A stretch of DNA of 64,000 bases from Derxia gummosa DSM 723. Its GTDB lineage: Bacteria; Pseudomonadota; Gammaproteobacteria; Burkholderiales; Burkholderiaceae_E. Location of the stretch: the NCBI RefSeq assembly GCF_000482785.1, contig NZ_AXWS01000013.1, forward strand, positions 600,440-664,439, written 5' to 3'. The translations under genes and the position numbers were made by a program. The notes under the pieces are model-generated. The model was not told the DNA's origin and made no database searches. It saw only the letters and a list, made by a program, of their open reading frames with translations. Positions 25,596-35,154 of this stretch are shown in pieces. Every line of letters starts with the position of its first letter. Position 1 is the stretch's first letter.

Positions 25596-26954
25596 TCAAT
25601 GCCCCGTCGTCGGGCCCATGACCATGTCGGGCAGGGCGGTGGCGATGCCCGGGAACAGGCAGAGCAGGATCACCGCGACGAACATCAGCGCGACGAAGGG
25701 CATCACGCCCCAGATCACATCCTTGAGCGGAATGTCGGGCGCGACGTTCTTGATGACGAAGATGTTGAGGCCGACCGGCGGATGGATGAGGCCCATCTCC
25801 ATGACGATGGTCATGAGCACGCCGAACCAGATCAGGTCGAAGCCGGCGGCCTTGAGCGGCGGCAGGATGATCGGCGCCGTCATCAGGATGATGCTCACGG
25901 GCGGCAGGAAGAAGCCGAGCACGATCACGAAGGTAAGGATGGCCGCGAGCAGTACCCAGCGCGACAGTTGCAGGCCCACGATCCATTCCGCCGCGCCCTG
26001 GCTGATGTGCAGATAGCTCATCACGTAGGAGTACAGCAGCGACATGCCGATGATGAACATCAGCATCGTCGATTCCTTGAGCGTGCTGGCGAGGATGGGC
26101 TTGACCTGGGCCGGCTTCCACACCTTGTAGATGACCGCGATCAGCGCCAGCGCCAGCAGGCCGCCGAGGCCCGCCGTTTCCGACGGCGTGGCGAAGCCGC
26201 CGTAGAGCGCAACCATCACGCCGATCAGCAGCACGATGAAGGGCAGCACGCGCGGCAGCATGCGGGTCTTGTCGGCGAGGGTGAAGTGCTCCTCGTTCAG
26301 ACAGGCCGACTTGACGCCGCCGGCCTCGTACACGCGCAGCGCCTCGGCGTAGTCGCGCTTGAACTTCCAGGCCGCGTAGCCCGCGAACAGCAGCACCAGC
26401 ATCAGCCCCGGCCCGATGCCCGCGAGAAACAGCCGCCCGAGCGACTGCTCGGCCGCGACCGCGAACAGGATCATCACGATCGACGGCGGCAGCAGGATGC
26501 CCAGCGTGCCGCCCGCCGCGATGATCCCGGCCGCGAAGCCCGGCTGGTAGCCGCGCGCCCGCATCTCCGGAATGCCGGCGCTGCCGATGGCCGAGCAGGT
26601 GGCCGGCGACGAGCCCGCCATCGCCGCGAACAGCGCGCAGGCGAAGACGTTTGCAATGCCGAGGCCGCCCGGCACCTTGTGCATCCACGCATGGATGGCC
26701 GAATACAGGTCGGCGCCTGCGCGGCTCTTGCCGATGGCCGCGCCCTTGAGGATGAACAGCGGGATCGACAGCAGCGTGATGCTCGCCATCTCCTCGTACA
26801 CGTTCTGGGTCACGGTATCGAGCGCGGCGCCGGGCATGAAGGCCCACATGAACAGCACCGCGATGGCGCCGAGCGCGAACGCGATCGGCATGCCGGAAAA
26901 CATGAGCACGAGCGTGCCCGCGCCGTAGAGGGCGCCGATGGTGGTCGCGTTCAT
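25596..26954 (-). CDS. TRAP transporter large permease (DctM-like)
   Basis: About 452 residues with 11-12 membrane segments typical of DctM proteins (SGMPIAFALGAIAVLFMW, AAGGTLGILLPPSIVMILFA, and PVSIILMTAPIILPPLKAAG with GLIHPPVGLNIFVI late in the protein). The ATG at 26954 is used; upstream in-frame codons are out of character and lie within the DctQ gene. With the DctQ and DctP partners it forms a sodium-driven uptake system. Its position directly before mdcA implies malonate as the substrate, in place of the MdcL/MdcM carrier found in some other mdc clusters. Confidence 0.9.
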   Translation of the reverse strand: MNATTIGALYGAGTLVLMFSGMPIAFALGAIAVLFMWAFMPGAALDTVTQNVYEEMASITLLSIPLFILKGAAIGKSRAGADLYSAIHAWMHKVPGGLGIANVFACALFAAMAGSSPATCSAIGSAGIPEMRARGYQPGFAAGIIAAGGTLGILLPPSIVMILFAVAAEQSLGRLFLAGIGPGLMLVLLFAGYAAWKFKRDYAEALRVYEAGGVKSACLNEEHFTLADKTRMLPRVLPFIVLLIGVMVALYGGFATPSETAGLGGLLALALIAVIYKVWKPAQVKPILASTLKESTMLMFIIGMSLLYSYVMSYLHISQGAAEWIVGLQLSRWVLLAAILTFVIVLGFFLPPVSIILMTAPIILPPLKAAGFDLIWFGVLMTIVMEMGLIHPPVGLNIFVIKNVAPDIPLKDVIWGVMPFVALMFVAVILLCLFPGIATALPDMVMGPTTGH

Positions 26955-27508
26955 CGCTTGTCCTCCCGCACGAAATGCAGCGCCACCTGGAGCAGCAGTT
27001 GCAGCACCAGCAGCGTCATGCCGACCGACATCAGGCCGTAGGGAATCGCGAGCGGCGGCGCCCACGATGACGAGGTGGTCTGACCGTCCACATAGGCCTC
27101 GTGGAACAGCGTCCACGACTTCCAGCAGAAGAAGGCGCAGAACGCGGCCGAGGCCAGGTCGCAGAACAGCCGGCGCACCCGGTCGAGCACCGGCGGCAGC
27201 AGGCCGGCGAGCGCCTCGATGCCGATGTGGCCGCGCTGGCCCTGCACATGCGCGCCGCACAGGAAGGTCGCGCCCACGAGCAGGAAGACGGCGGCCTCGT
27301 CCTGCCAGTCGGTCGGCTCGTGCAGGAAGTAGCGCAGGAAGACGCTGCTGGTGAGGATGCCGCAGGCGCCCAGCAGCGCCAGCATCGACACGCCGAGCAC
27401 CGAGCGGTTGAGGAAGCCGAGCGCCCGCCCGGCCAGCGCGACGGCGCCGCGCGCCGGCAGCACCGGCGCGGCGGGCGTGTGCCCTTCGAGTTCGAAGCCG
27501 TGGCTCAT
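26951..27508 (-). CDS. TRAP transporter small permease (DctQ-like)
   Basis: A 185-residue membrane protein with four helices; the core FLRYFLHEPTDWQDEAAVFL and GAHVQGQRGHIGIEAL are typical of DctQ proteins. The start overlaps the dctP stop (ATGA), and its own stop overlaps the dctM start. Confidence 0.88.
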   Translation of the reverse strand: MSHGFELEGHTPAAPVLPARGAVALAGRALGFLNRSVLGVSMLALLGACGILTSSVFLRYFLHEPTDWQDEAAVFLLVGATFLCGAHVQGQRGHIGIEALAGLLPPVLDRVRRLFCDLASAAFCAFFCWKSWTLFHEAYVDGQTTSSSWAPPLAIPYGLMSVGMTLLVLQLLLQVALHFVREDKR

Positions 27509-28524
27509 AGCGTCTTCTCCACGAGCTTGAGGATGCGGGCGCAGTTGTCGTTCTTTGCCGCGTAGTCCTTCCACGCGGTGTCGCGCGCGATCGCCTGCCA
27601 CTTGGCGACCGTGGCGGCGCTCATGTCGTTCGCCTTGCCGCCGGCCTTTTCGTACACCTTGGCCACGGCCTCGTCGTCGCCCTTGGCGGCGTCGAGCGCG
27701 AACTTCTCCATCTCGGCGCCGACCGTCATCACAAGCTGCTGCTGGTCCTTGGGCAGCGCCTCGAAGATGCTGCGCGAGATCATCAGCGGCTCGAACATGA
27801 ACCAGTAGGTCTTGCCGCGTCCGGTGGTGAGCTGCTTGGCCACCTCCTCCAGCCGGAAGGAGATGAGGCTGGTGGACGAGGTCATCGCGGCGTCGAGCGC
27901 GCCGGTCTGCATCGCGGCATAGATCTCGTTGGACGGCAGCGAGAGCACGGCGGCGCCGGCCTGCTTGAGCACCATGTCCATCTCGCGGCTGCCGCCGCGA
28001 ACCTTCATTCCCTTGGCATCTTCGGGTTCGATGAGGGCCTTGCCCCGGCTCGCGGTGCCGCCGGCCTGCCAGATCCAGCTCACGAGGATCACGCCCTTGT
28101 CGGCCAGGATGTCCGACAGCGCCTTGCCGACCTCGGCCGTCTTCCAGCTCGTGCCCTGCTCGTAGCTCGTGACGACGCCGGGCATGAGGCCGATGTTGAC
28201 CTCTGGCACCTCGCCGCCGGCGTAGGACAGCGGCACGAGCGACATGTCGAGCGCGCCCTTGCGCATCGCGCTGAACTGGGCGTTGGTCTTCATGAGGGAC
28301 GAGCCGGGATAGACCGTGGCGCCGAGCGCGCCGCCGGAGCGTTTTTCGAGTTCGGTGGCGAACCTGCGGCACAGGCGGTCGCGGAAGTCGCCCTCGGTGG
28401 CGGTGCCGCCCGGGAACTGGTGCGAGATCTTCAGATTGGTGGCGGCGGCAGCCTCGAAGCCCACGAAGGGCAATGCGGCGGCGGCCGTCAGGCCCTGCAA
28501 CAGGGCGCGGCGGTGGCGATTCAT
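27505..28524 (-). CDS. TRAP transporter substrate-binding protein (DctP-like)
   Basis: A 339-residue periplasmic binding protein. The twin-arginine-like leader HRRALLQGLTAAAALPFVGF is followed by LKISHQFPGGTATEGDF, and the core contains KGMKVRGGSREMDMVLKQAG, the usual solute-contact region with its conserved Arg. It is the first gene of the transporter-mdc operon and faces the GntR-family regulator across a 201-bp control region. Malonate or a related dicarboxylate is the inferred ligand. Confidence 0.9.
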   Translation of the reverse strand: MNRHRRALLQGLTAAAALPFVGFEAAAATNLKISHQFPGGTATEGDFRDRLCRRFATELEKRSGGALGATVYPGSSLMKTNAQFSAMRKGALDMSLVPLSYAGGEVPEVNIGLMPGVVTSYEQGTSWKTAEVGKALSDILADKGVILVSWIWQAGGTASRGKALIEPEDAKGMKVRGGSREMDMVLKQAGAAVLSLPSNEIYAAMQTGALDAAMTSSTSLISFRLEEVAKQLTTGRGKTYWFMFEPLMISRSIFEALPKDQQQLVMTVGAEMEKFALDAAKGDDEAVAKVYEKAGGKANDMSAATVAKWQAIARDTAWKDYAAKNDNCARILKLVEKTL

Positions 28525-28647
28525 GGAGCGTCTCCTCTCCGGGTGGGCGGCGCCGTCCGGCCTCGCGGAACGGTCGCCAATCAGGGTCTTCGGCGGGTCA
28601 GGACTGAAGAAGGACGGCAGCGATATGTATTCGCAAGCTCTTGTCTT

Positions 28648-28678
28648 GTATGCACGTTAGTTCTGATTGAATGCATAC
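28648..28678. promoter_or_regulatory. GntR-type operator, inverted GTATGCA / TGCATAC
   Basis: Perfect 7-bp half-sites GTATGCA (28648-28654) and TGCATAC (28672-28678) are separated by 17 bp in the region between dctP and the GntR/FCD gene. Half-sites of this kind are usual for FCD-subfamily GntR repressors. The right half-site lies just inside the predicted promoter of the regulator, so autoregulation together with control of the mdc operon is likely (inference). Confidence 0.6.
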
Positions 28679-28697
28679 GTCAACGCATCCGTATAAT
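28667..28697 (+). promoter_or_regulatory. Predicted promoter of the GntR/FCD gene
   Basis: A perfect -10 hexamer, TATAAT, is at 28692-28697, with a -35-like TTGAAT at 28667-28672 (19-bp spacing). This is one of the few consensus -10 boxes in the GC-rich window. It lies 28 bp before the gene, and the operator half-site TGCATAC is next to the -35 box. Confidence 0.6.
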
Positions 28698-28725
28698 CGT
28701 TAACCAGAACCAGAGGGGGAGCGCC

Positions 28726-29421
28726 ATGAGCAGCCAGCCGCCGCGCCGGTCGGAACAACTGAGCGATGCCATCGAGGAATTGATCGTCACGGGCAGCGTC
28801 ACGCCCGGCATGCGGCTCGACGAGCAGGAGCTGGCCGACCGCTTCGAGGTGTCGCGCACGCCGGTGCGCGAGGCGCTGATCCAGCTCGCGGCGGTCGGCA
28901 TGGTCGAGATCCGGCCGAGGCGCGGCGCGGTCGTGGCCGAGATTTCATCCGACCGGCTGTGCGAGATGTTCGAGGTGATGGCCGAGCTGGAGGCGATGTG
29001 CGGCCGGCTCGCGGCGCGGCGCATCACGCCGGCCGAACAGCTGCGGCTGCGCGAGGCCCATCTGGCCTGCCAGGCCGCGCGCGACGCGGCCGACGCCGAC
29101 CGCTACTACGGACTGAACGAAGACTTCCACGCCGCGATCTACGCGGCGAGCCACAACAGCTTTCTGGAAGAGCAGGCAACGACGCTGCATCGCCGGCTGC
29201 GGCCCTATCGCCGGCTGCAACTGCGCGTGCGCAACCGCATGCAGACCTCGTTCGACGAGCACGGCGCGGTGGTGGACGCCATCCTCGCCGGCGACAGCGA
29301 GGCCGCCGCGAGCCGGCTGCGCGGCCATGTGATCGTGCAGGGCGAGCGCTTCGCCGATCTGGTGGCGTCGCTCGCGATGCTCGACCGCGAGCGCGAGGCG
29401 GCGGCGGGCGGGCGGCGCTGA
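28726..29421 (+). CDS. GntR/FCD-family regulator of the mdc operon
   Basis: A 231-residue repressor-like protein. The winged helix (LADRFEVSRTPVREALIQLA) is followed by an all-helical FCD domain with the metal/ligand residues in the E-x-x-C-x-R-L-A region, NEDFHAAIYAASHN and FDEHGAVVDAI. The ATG is preceded by a strong ribosome binding site (GAGGGGGA). It is divergent from the TRAP/mdc operon, in the place occupied by MdcY-type regulators in other malonate clusters; malonate sensing is inferred. Confidence 0.88.
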   Translation: MSSQPPRRSEQLSDAIEELIVTGSVTPGMRLDEQELADRFEVSRTPVREALIQLAAVGMVEIRPRRGAVVAEISSDRLCEMFEVMAELEAMCGRLAARRITPAEQLRLREAHLACQAARDAADADRYYGLNEDFHAAIYAASHNSFLEEQATTLHRRLRPYRRLQLRVRNRMQTSFDEHGAVVDAILAGDSEAAASRLRGHVIVQGERFADLVASLAMLDREREAAAGGRR

Positions 29422-29476
29422 CACGGGCGCGGCTGCCGCAGAATCGCGGCCTCCGTCATTCCCCGGTTGCCCTCCC

Positions 29477-29725
29477 ATGAGCGAAATCCCGCCCGATCAG
29501 CCCCTCCAGCCCGAACGCCGGCCCGTCACCACCGCCGCCGGTGAAACCTTCGACGTGCCCGAGTTCATCCTGCGCATCGACGAACCGGGCCGTGCCGGCT
29601 GGCAATTGCGCTACGGCGAATGGACCGACTATCCCGACGCCGGCCCCGGCGGCGCCGACGCGCGCCGCGCGCTCGACAAGGCCATCGCCGAGATGCAGTT
29701 CCGCATCGAGACGCGCGGCAAGTAG
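29477..29725 (+). CDS. Small uncharacterised protein
   Basis: An 82-residue acidic protein (MSEIPPDQPLQPERRP...) with no signal peptide or membrane segment and a central WQLRYGEWTDYPDAGPGG segment. It ends with a helical RRALDKAIAEMQFRIETRG. It has the same codon preference as nearby genes and is free-standing between the GntR gene and a convergent binding-protein gene. No function is recognised. Confidence 0.65.
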   Translation: MSEIPPDQPLQPERRPVTTAAGETFDVPEFILRIDEPGRAGWQLRYGEWTDYPDAGPGGADARRALDKAIAEMQFRIETRGK

Positions 29726-29752
29726 GCCGCGCCGATCGGCGCGCCGTCCGCC

Positions 29753-30724
29753 TCAGCCGCGCGGCGGCACGAACAGCGCCACCGCCTGCGCGTCGACGCG
29801 CTTCGGCAGCAGCTTCTCGCCGAGGAAGGCGTCGGCGATGCGCTGCTGCTCGTCGAGCGAACCGGCCTTCACCAGCTGCACGTCATAGCTGCGGCGCGCG
29901 TTAGCGGCCTCGACCGTGTCGGCGTCCAGGCCCCACACCGGCGCCAGCAGCGCGGCCGCGTCCTTCGGCGACTGCTTCACCCACTGGCCGGCGCGGCGCA
30001 GCTCGTCCACCAGCACCGCGAGCACGTCCGGGTGCGCCTTCGCGAACGGCGTCGCGGCGAGGTAGTAGCGCTGATAGCTCGCCAGCCCCTTGCCGTCGGC
30101 CAGCACGCGCGCGCCGGCCTGGCGCTGGGCGGCGGCGAGAAACGGGTCCCACACGACCCAGGCGTCGATCGCGCCGCGCTCGAAGGCGGCGCGGCCATCG
30201 GCCGGCGCGAGATAGGCCGGCGTGATGTCGGCAAAGCGCAGGCCCGCGCTCTCCAGCGCCGCGAGCAGCAGGTAATGCGCGCCGGCCGCCTTCGCGAAGC
30301 CCACTCGCTTGCCCTTGAGATCGCCCAGCGTGCGCAGCGGCGAATCGGCCTTCACGAGGATGGCCTGGGCCGACGGCGACGCCGTCTCGCGCGCGACGAA
30401 GGTGAGATCGGCGCCGGCCGCCTGCGCGAACACGGGCACGGTGTCGGCCACGTCGGCCGAGAAATCGACATTGCCGAGGTTGAGCGCCTCCAGCAGCGGC
30501 AGGCCGCTCGCGAACTCGTGCCAGCTCAGGCTCACGCCGAGCGGCGCGAGCGCGGCGTCGAGCGAACCGCGCGCCTTGAGCACCGTGATGAGCGTGGACG
30601 ACTTCTGGTAGCCGATGCGCAGCGGCGTGGCGGCGCGGGCGGTGCCAGCCGGCAGCAGCGCGGAAGCGGCGGCGAGTGCGCCGAGCGACGCAAGCGCCCG
30701 ACGGCGCGGGAGGGAGGAGGGCAT
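29753..30724 (-). CDS. Sulfonate-type ABC substrate-binding protein (SsuA-like)
   Basis: About 323 residues. The start at 30724 gives a twin-arginine-like leader (PSSLPRRRALASLGALAAAS); an upstream start would add 24 residues. The mature part begins TPLRIGYQKSSTLITVLKA and has EFASGLPLLEALNLGNVDF and AWVVWDPFLAAAQRQ, all hallmarks of the aliphatic sulfonate/nitrate/taurine group. No permease or ATPase gene is nearby. It is divergent from an LLM monooxygenase operon, which supports a role in organosulfur uptake. Confidence 0.88.
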   Translation of the reverse strand: MPSSLPRRRALASLGALAAASALLPAGTARAATPLRIGYQKSSTLITVLKARGSLDAALAPLGVSLSWHEFASGLPLLEALNLGNVDFSADVADTVPVFAQAAGADLTFVARETASPSAQAILVKADSPLRTLGDLKGKRVGFAKAAGAHYLLLAALESAGLRFADITPAYLAPADGRAAFERGAIDAWVVWDPFLAAAQRQAGARVLADGKGLASYQRYYLAATPFAKAHPDVLAVLVDELRRAGQWVKQSPKDAAALLAPVWGLDADTVEAANARRSYDVQLVKAGSLDEQQRIADAFLGEKLLPKRVDAQAVALFVPPRG

Positions 30725-31088
30725 GTGGCTTTCCTTGCGGCTTGTGTGTTTGGGTGGCCGAAAGGTAGGCGGGGGCTGCTGGCTTCCCAACAGCATGGAA
30801 GTGGGTTGGATGTGACCGGGAGTTGGTTGGGGATGGTGCTTGCGTGGGAGTGCTTGAGGAGGAAGGTCTGATCAAGGTCCCGCGCGGACGCCTTCCCCCA
30901 TCGATCACCGCAAGCAGGCTCGGCCACGCTGCCCGACCTTTCCGCACCACGTCCGTCGCATGCCAACCGCCCATCCCTGCTGCATGCCGTACATGCATGA
31001 CAGCAGCCAATAAACATATTCATTTCGCATCGTCACGCCGTCGCTTCCCGCCGCTTACCGTCATTGCCGGACCAGACAGGAGCGACAC
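30725..31088. other. Divergent control region of the sulfonate genes
   Basis: No gene is seen. Near the right end is an AT-rich patch with TAAACATATTCA (31011-31022), 66 bp before the LLM start. A copy differing at one base, TGAACATATTCA, lies upstream of the sulfonate-type binding protein near 58.6 kb. It may be a binding site for a LysR-type sulfur regulator. Confidence 0.45.
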
Positions 31089-32513
31089 ATGACGGCAAGA
31101 CAACTCAAGCTCGGCGCGGTGCTGATCGGGGTGGGCACGGCGCCCGACGCCTGGCGCGATCCGGACGTGCCCGGCGACGCGAGCATCGACATCGACTGGT
31201 ACCGCGCCAAGGCGCGCCTGGCCGAGGACGCGAAGTTCGACTTCGTGTTCATCGTCGACAGCCCCTACATCACGCCCGACTCGGCGCCGCACTTCCTCAA
31301 CCGGCTGGAGCCGCTGACGCTGCTGTCCGCGCTCGCGGGCGGCACCTCGCGCATCGGCCTCGTGGGCACGCTCACCACCTCGTACAGCGAGCCCTTCAAC
31401 GTCGCGCGCCAGTTCGGCTCGCTCGACCTCATCAGCCACGGCCGCGCGGGCTGGAACGTCGTCACCACCGGCCTCGAAGGCGCGGCCGGCAACTACGGCC
31501 GCGAGCGGCACTACGACCACGGCGAGCGCTACCGCCGCGCGGCCGAGCATCTGGGCGTGGTGCGCGGCCTGTGGGACAGCTACGAGGACGACGCCTTCCC
31601 GCGCGACAAGGCCGCCGGCCGCTTCCTCGACCCGAGCCGCCAGCACGCGCTCGGCCATCGCGGCGAGTTCTATTCGGTGGCCGGGCCGCTCAACATCTCG
31701 CGCTCGGCCCAGGGCCAGCCGGTGATCTTCCAGGCCGGCAGCTCCGACGCCGGCCGCGACCTCGCCGCGCGCACCGCCGACGCGATCTTCTCGATGCCCG
31801 AGAGCTTCGACGAGGCGGTCGCCTTCCGCGCCGATATCCGTCGTCGCGCCGAGGCCGCCGGCCGCGATCCCGACTCGATCCTCGTCTTCCCCGGCCTGCA
31901 ACCGATCCTGCGCGCGACCGACGCCGAGGCCGAGGCCGAATGGCGCCGCCGCGCTGAGAGCGTCGATCTGCACGCGGCACTGGTGCAGCTCGGCCGGCCC
32001 TTCGGCTACCACGACTTCACCCGGTACGACCCCGACGCGCCCTTCCCCGACCTGGGCGACGCGGGCAGCAACGCCTACCGCAGCCACAGCGAGCGCATCC
32101 GCCTCGTCGCGCGCGCCGAGGGGCTGACGCTGCGCGAGACCGCGCTGCGCCTGGCCACGCCGCGCAGCGACTTCATCGGCTCGGCCAGCACCGTGGCCGA
32201 TCAGGTCGAGCGCTGGTTCCGGGGCGGGGCGGCCGACGGCTTCAACGTCGGCGTCGGCCGGGCGCGCGATCTGGACGAGTTCGCGGCCCAGGTCGTGCCG
32301 CTGCTCCAGGCGCGCGGCCTGTTCCGGCACGAGTACGAGGACACGACGCTGCGCGGCAATCTCGGCCTCGCGGTGCCGGTCAACCGCCACACGGCGGCAC
32401 GGCGGGCCGAGGCGGAGCGGCAGTCGGCCGGGCAGGGCGCCTCGGCCGGCGTTGCCGGCGCCGATCGCACGGAGGCCGGCGCGGTCGGCAGCGCGCGCGA
32501 GGTCAGCGCATGA
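31089..32513 (+). CDS. LLM-class flavin-dependent monooxygenase (NtaA/DszA type)
   Basis: A 474-residue reduced-flavin monooxygenase. Diagnostic stretches are LKLGAVLIGVGTAPDAWR, AEDAKFDFVFIVDSPYI, SHGRAGWNVVTTGLEGAAGN, YGRERHYDHGERYRRAAEH and QPVIFQAGSSDAGRDLAART. Such enzymes open C-S or C-N bonds in sulfonates, sulfones or chelates using FMNH2 from a separate reductase. The next gene overlaps by four bases. The Ala-rich tail from about residue 440 is atypical. Substrate unknown; context points to an organosulfur compound. Confidence 0.88.
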   Translation: MTARQLKLGAVLIGVGTAPDAWRDPDVPGDASIDIDWYRAKARLAEDAKFDFVFIVDSPYITPDSAPHFLNRLEPLTLLSALAGGTSRIGLVGTLTTSYSEPFNVARQFGSLDLISHGRAGWNVVTTGLEGAAGNYGRERHYDHGERYRRAAEHLGVVRGLWDSYEDDAFPRDKAAGRFLDPSRQHALGHRGEFYSVAGPLNISRSAQGQPVIFQAGSSDAGRDLAARTADAIFSMPESFDEAVAFRADIRRRAEAAGRDPDSILVFPGLQPILRATDAEAEAEWRRRAESVDLHAALVQLGRPFGYHDFTRYDPDAPFPDLGDAGSNAYRSHSERIRLVARAEGLTLRETALRLATPRSDFIGSASTVADQVERWFRGGAADGFNVGVGRARDLDEFAAQVVPLLQARGLFRHEYEDTTLRGNLGLAVPVNRHTAARRAEAERQSAGQGASAGVAGADRTEAGAVGSAREVSA

Positions 32514-35056
32514 GTCGTCTGCAAACGCTTGCGCGCCGCCCGCGCCTGCGGCCGGTGGCGCGGGCACTCGCGGCGCTGCCGCTGTCGCTCGCGCTGCCGG
32601 CGCTAGCCCATGCCGCCACCGCCCAGGTGCAGGACGTGGTCGTCACCACCGGCAGCCGGGGCGGCCAGATCGCCATTACCGACAGTCCGTCGCCGATCGA
32701 CGTCATCGACGGCGAGCAGCTTGCGCAGACTGGCAAGGCCAGCCTGCGCGAGATTCTCGGCACGCTCATCCCGTCCTTCACCGCCGCCGCGCAGCCGGGC
32801 GGTGGCACCTCGGCCAGCATCCGGCCGACGCGCATCCGCGGCCTGAGCGGCGACGCGCTGCTCGTGCTCATCAACGGCAAGCGCCGCCACGGCACGGCCG
32901 TGTACAACAACTTCGGCACCGGCAGCACGCCGGTCGATCTCGACCTCATCCCGATCTCGGCCATTGAGCGCATCGAGCTGCTGCGCGACGGCGCTGCCGC
33001 GCAATACGGCTCCGACGCCATCGCCGGCGTGCTCAACATCATCCTCAAGCGCAACGACAGCGGCGGCACGGCCTCCGTCACCGCCGGCCGCCAGGAAGAC
33101 TCGCCCGGCGACCTGTTCCAGACCGCGATCAACCACGGCTTCGCGCTCGGCGAGGACGGCGGCTTCGCGAGCCTGTCCTTCGACACCCGCTCGCAAGGCC
33201 CGTCCTACGCGGCCGGCGATGCCCAGGGCAGCTTCTACTACCCGCTGCTCAACGGCCAGCCCGTACCCTACGGCACGCCCGGCGCCACGCCCGACCCGCG
33301 CGACGCCACGGTGGACCGCCTGCTGCAGAAGGGCTACGGCCGCTCCAACCGCGACCGCGTGCTCAACTTCGCGTGGAACGCCGAGCTGCCCGTCGCCACC
33401 GACCTCGCGCTCTACAGCTTCGGCACCTACAGCCACCGCAGCATCGTCGATACGCGCGGCACCTTCCGGCCCAACAGCGTCAGCTCGCTGCCCGAGGTGT
33501 TTCCGGACGGCTTCGCGGCCCAGCGCCTCATCAGCGAGCCCGACTACCAGCTCACTCTCGGCGGCAAGGGCCTGCTCGCCGGCTGGAACTGGGATCTGGG
33601 CAGCACCTACGGCCGCGACGCCGTGCGCCTCGGCGCGCAGAACACGCTCAACGCCTCGCTCGGGCCCGACAGCAAGACGCGCTTCTACCTCGGCTCGATG
33701 CGCTTCCAGCAATGGACCAACAACCTCGATGTCACGCGCGGCTTCGACCTCGGCCTGCCCAATCCGGTGCAACTGTCGTGGGGCGCCGAGCACCGCTGGG
33801 AACTCTGGGCCGAGGGCGCCGGCGAGCCGGATTCGTGGCGTGACGGCGGCTACGTGATCCCGTCCGGCCCGCGCGCCGGCCAGCGTCCGCCGGCCGGGCT
33901 GCAATCCTTCGTCGGCAACCGGCCGGGCGATGCAAGCGTTGTCACGCGCAACGTGTTCGCGGCCTACATCGACCTCGGCACGAAGTTCACCGAGCGCTGG
34001 TCGGGCAGCGTCGCCGGCCGCGCCGAGCATTACGACGACAGCTCGGGCAACACCGTCGCCGGCAAGCTCGCCACGCGCTACGAAGTGGCGCCGGGCTTCG
34101 CGCTGCGCGGCACGGTCAACAACGGCTTCCGGGCGCCGTCGCTCGCGCAGCAGGCCTTCTCGGTCACGCAGCAGACCTCGATCCGCCTGCCCGACGGCAG
34201 CACCCAGAACCTGCTCGCGCAATACCTGCCCGCGTCGAGCGATCTCGCGCGCGCCCTCGGCGCCCGGCCGCTCAAGCCCGAGAAGTCGCTCAACTTCAGC
34301 GTCGGCGCGACCTGGGAGCCGACGAAGCAGGCGCGCGTCACGCTCGACGCCTACCAGATCCTCGTCGACGACCTCATCGTCAAGGGCGAGAACCTCGTGG
34401 ACGGCCCCGGCTCCACCCTCGTGCGCGACCGGCTCGCCTCGCTCGGTTACAGCAACCTTTACGCCGCGCAATACAACACCAACGCCGCCGACGTGAAGGT
34501 GCATGGCATCGACCTCGCGTCGGAGCTGACGACCGACCACGGCGCGTTCGGCCTCGTGCGCTGGTCGGCGCTCTACAGCTTCAACAAGCTCGCGGTGCGG
34601 CGCGTCAAGGAGAACCCGGCCGAACTGGACTTTCTCGGCTCGGGCTACGTGGTGTTCGGCCGCCAGGCGCGGCTCACGCTCACCGACGCCACGCCGCGCG
34701 ACAAGCTCGTGCTCGGCGCCAACTGGCTGGTCGGCGACTGGAGCGCAAACCTCAGGCTCACGCGCTTCGGCAAGTACACCGAGCCGGGCACGACGGCCGC
34801 GCTCGACCGCTTCTTCGCGGCGCGCTGGATCACCGACGCCGAGGCGAGCTGGCGCTTCGCCAGGCAGCTCACCGCCACGCTCGGCGCCAGCAACCTGTTC
34901 GGCATCCGGCCCACGCGGCAACCCGTGTCGCCGACCCAGACCGGCCTCGGCAGCGCGCTGCCCACGCTCGTGGACGCGACCTACAACTACGGCAGCTACA
35001 GCCCCTTCGGGCTGAACGGCGGCTTTTATTACGCGCGCCTCGCCTACGACTTCTGA
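32510..35056 (+). CDS. TonB-dependent receptor of the LLM operon
   Basis: An 848-residue outer membrane receptor. The signal peptide (ALAALPLSLALPALAHA) is followed by a TonB-box-like VQDVVVTTGSR, a plug with PTRIRGLSGDALLVLINGKR and IPISAIERIELLRDGAAAQYG, and a barrel ending in YYARLAYDF. It overlaps the monooxygenase gene by four bases, so uptake of that enzyme's substrate is the natural inference. A one-mismatch palindrome copy (GCAAACGCTTGC) is at 32521-32532, within the signal peptide codons. Confidence 0.92.
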   Translation: MSRLQTLARRPRLRPVARALAALPLSLALPALAHAATAQVQDVVVTTGSRGGQIAITDSPSPIDVIDGEQLAQTGKASLREILGTLIPSFTAAAQPGGGTSASIRPTRIRGLSGDALLVLINGKRRHGTAVYNNFGTGSTPVDLDLIPISAIERIELLRDGAAAQYGSDAIAGVLNIILKRNDSGGTASVTAGRQEDSPGDLFQTAINHGFALGEDGGFASLSFDTRSQGPSYAAGDAQGSFYYPLLNGQPVPYGTPGATPDPRDATVDRLLQKGYGRSNRDRVLNFAWNAELPVATDLALYSFGTYSHRSIVDTRGTFRPNSVSSLPEVFPDGFAAQRLISEPDYQLTLGGKGLLAGWNWDLGSTYGRDAVRLGAQNTLNASLGPDSKTRFYLGSMRFQQWTNNLDVTRGFDLGLPNPVQLSWGAEHRWELWAEGAGEPDSWRDGGYVIPSGPRAGQRPPAGLQSFVGNRPGDASVVTRNVFAAYIDLGTKFTERWSGSVAGRAEHYDDSSGNTVAGKLATRYEVAPGFALRGTVNNGFRAPSLAQQAFSVTQQTSIRLPDGSTQNLLAQYLPASSDLARALGARPLKPEKSLNFSVGATWEPTKQARVTLDAYQILVDDLIVKGENLVDGPGSTLVRDRLASLGYSNLYAAQYNTNAADVKVHGIDLASELTTDHGAFGLVRWSALYSFNKLAVRRVKENPAELDFLGSGYVVFGRQARLTLTDATPRDKLVLGANWLVGDWSANLRLTRFGKYTEPGTTAALDRFFAARWITDAEASWRFARQLTATLGASNLFGIRPTRQPVSPTQTGLGSALPTLVDATYNYGSYSPFGLNGGFYYARLAYDF

Positions 35057-35154
35057 AGCCAGCGACGGCGCGGATCGCGCCCGTCATCCGGGGCCACGGC
35101 CCCGTTCCCGGTCGCGCCGCGTCGGCCGTCCGGCATCCCCAAGGAGGAGCCTTC

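Noticed and set aside
29899..29913. GTTAGCGGCC as a fourth copy of the shared aau element
   Set aside because: Only the GTTAGC core matches, and it is inside a binding-protein gene.
35090..35103. GGGGCC-AC-GGCCCC hairpin between the TonB receptor and TauD genes
   Set aside because: No T tract follows and the genes appear co-transcribed, so it was not called a terminator.
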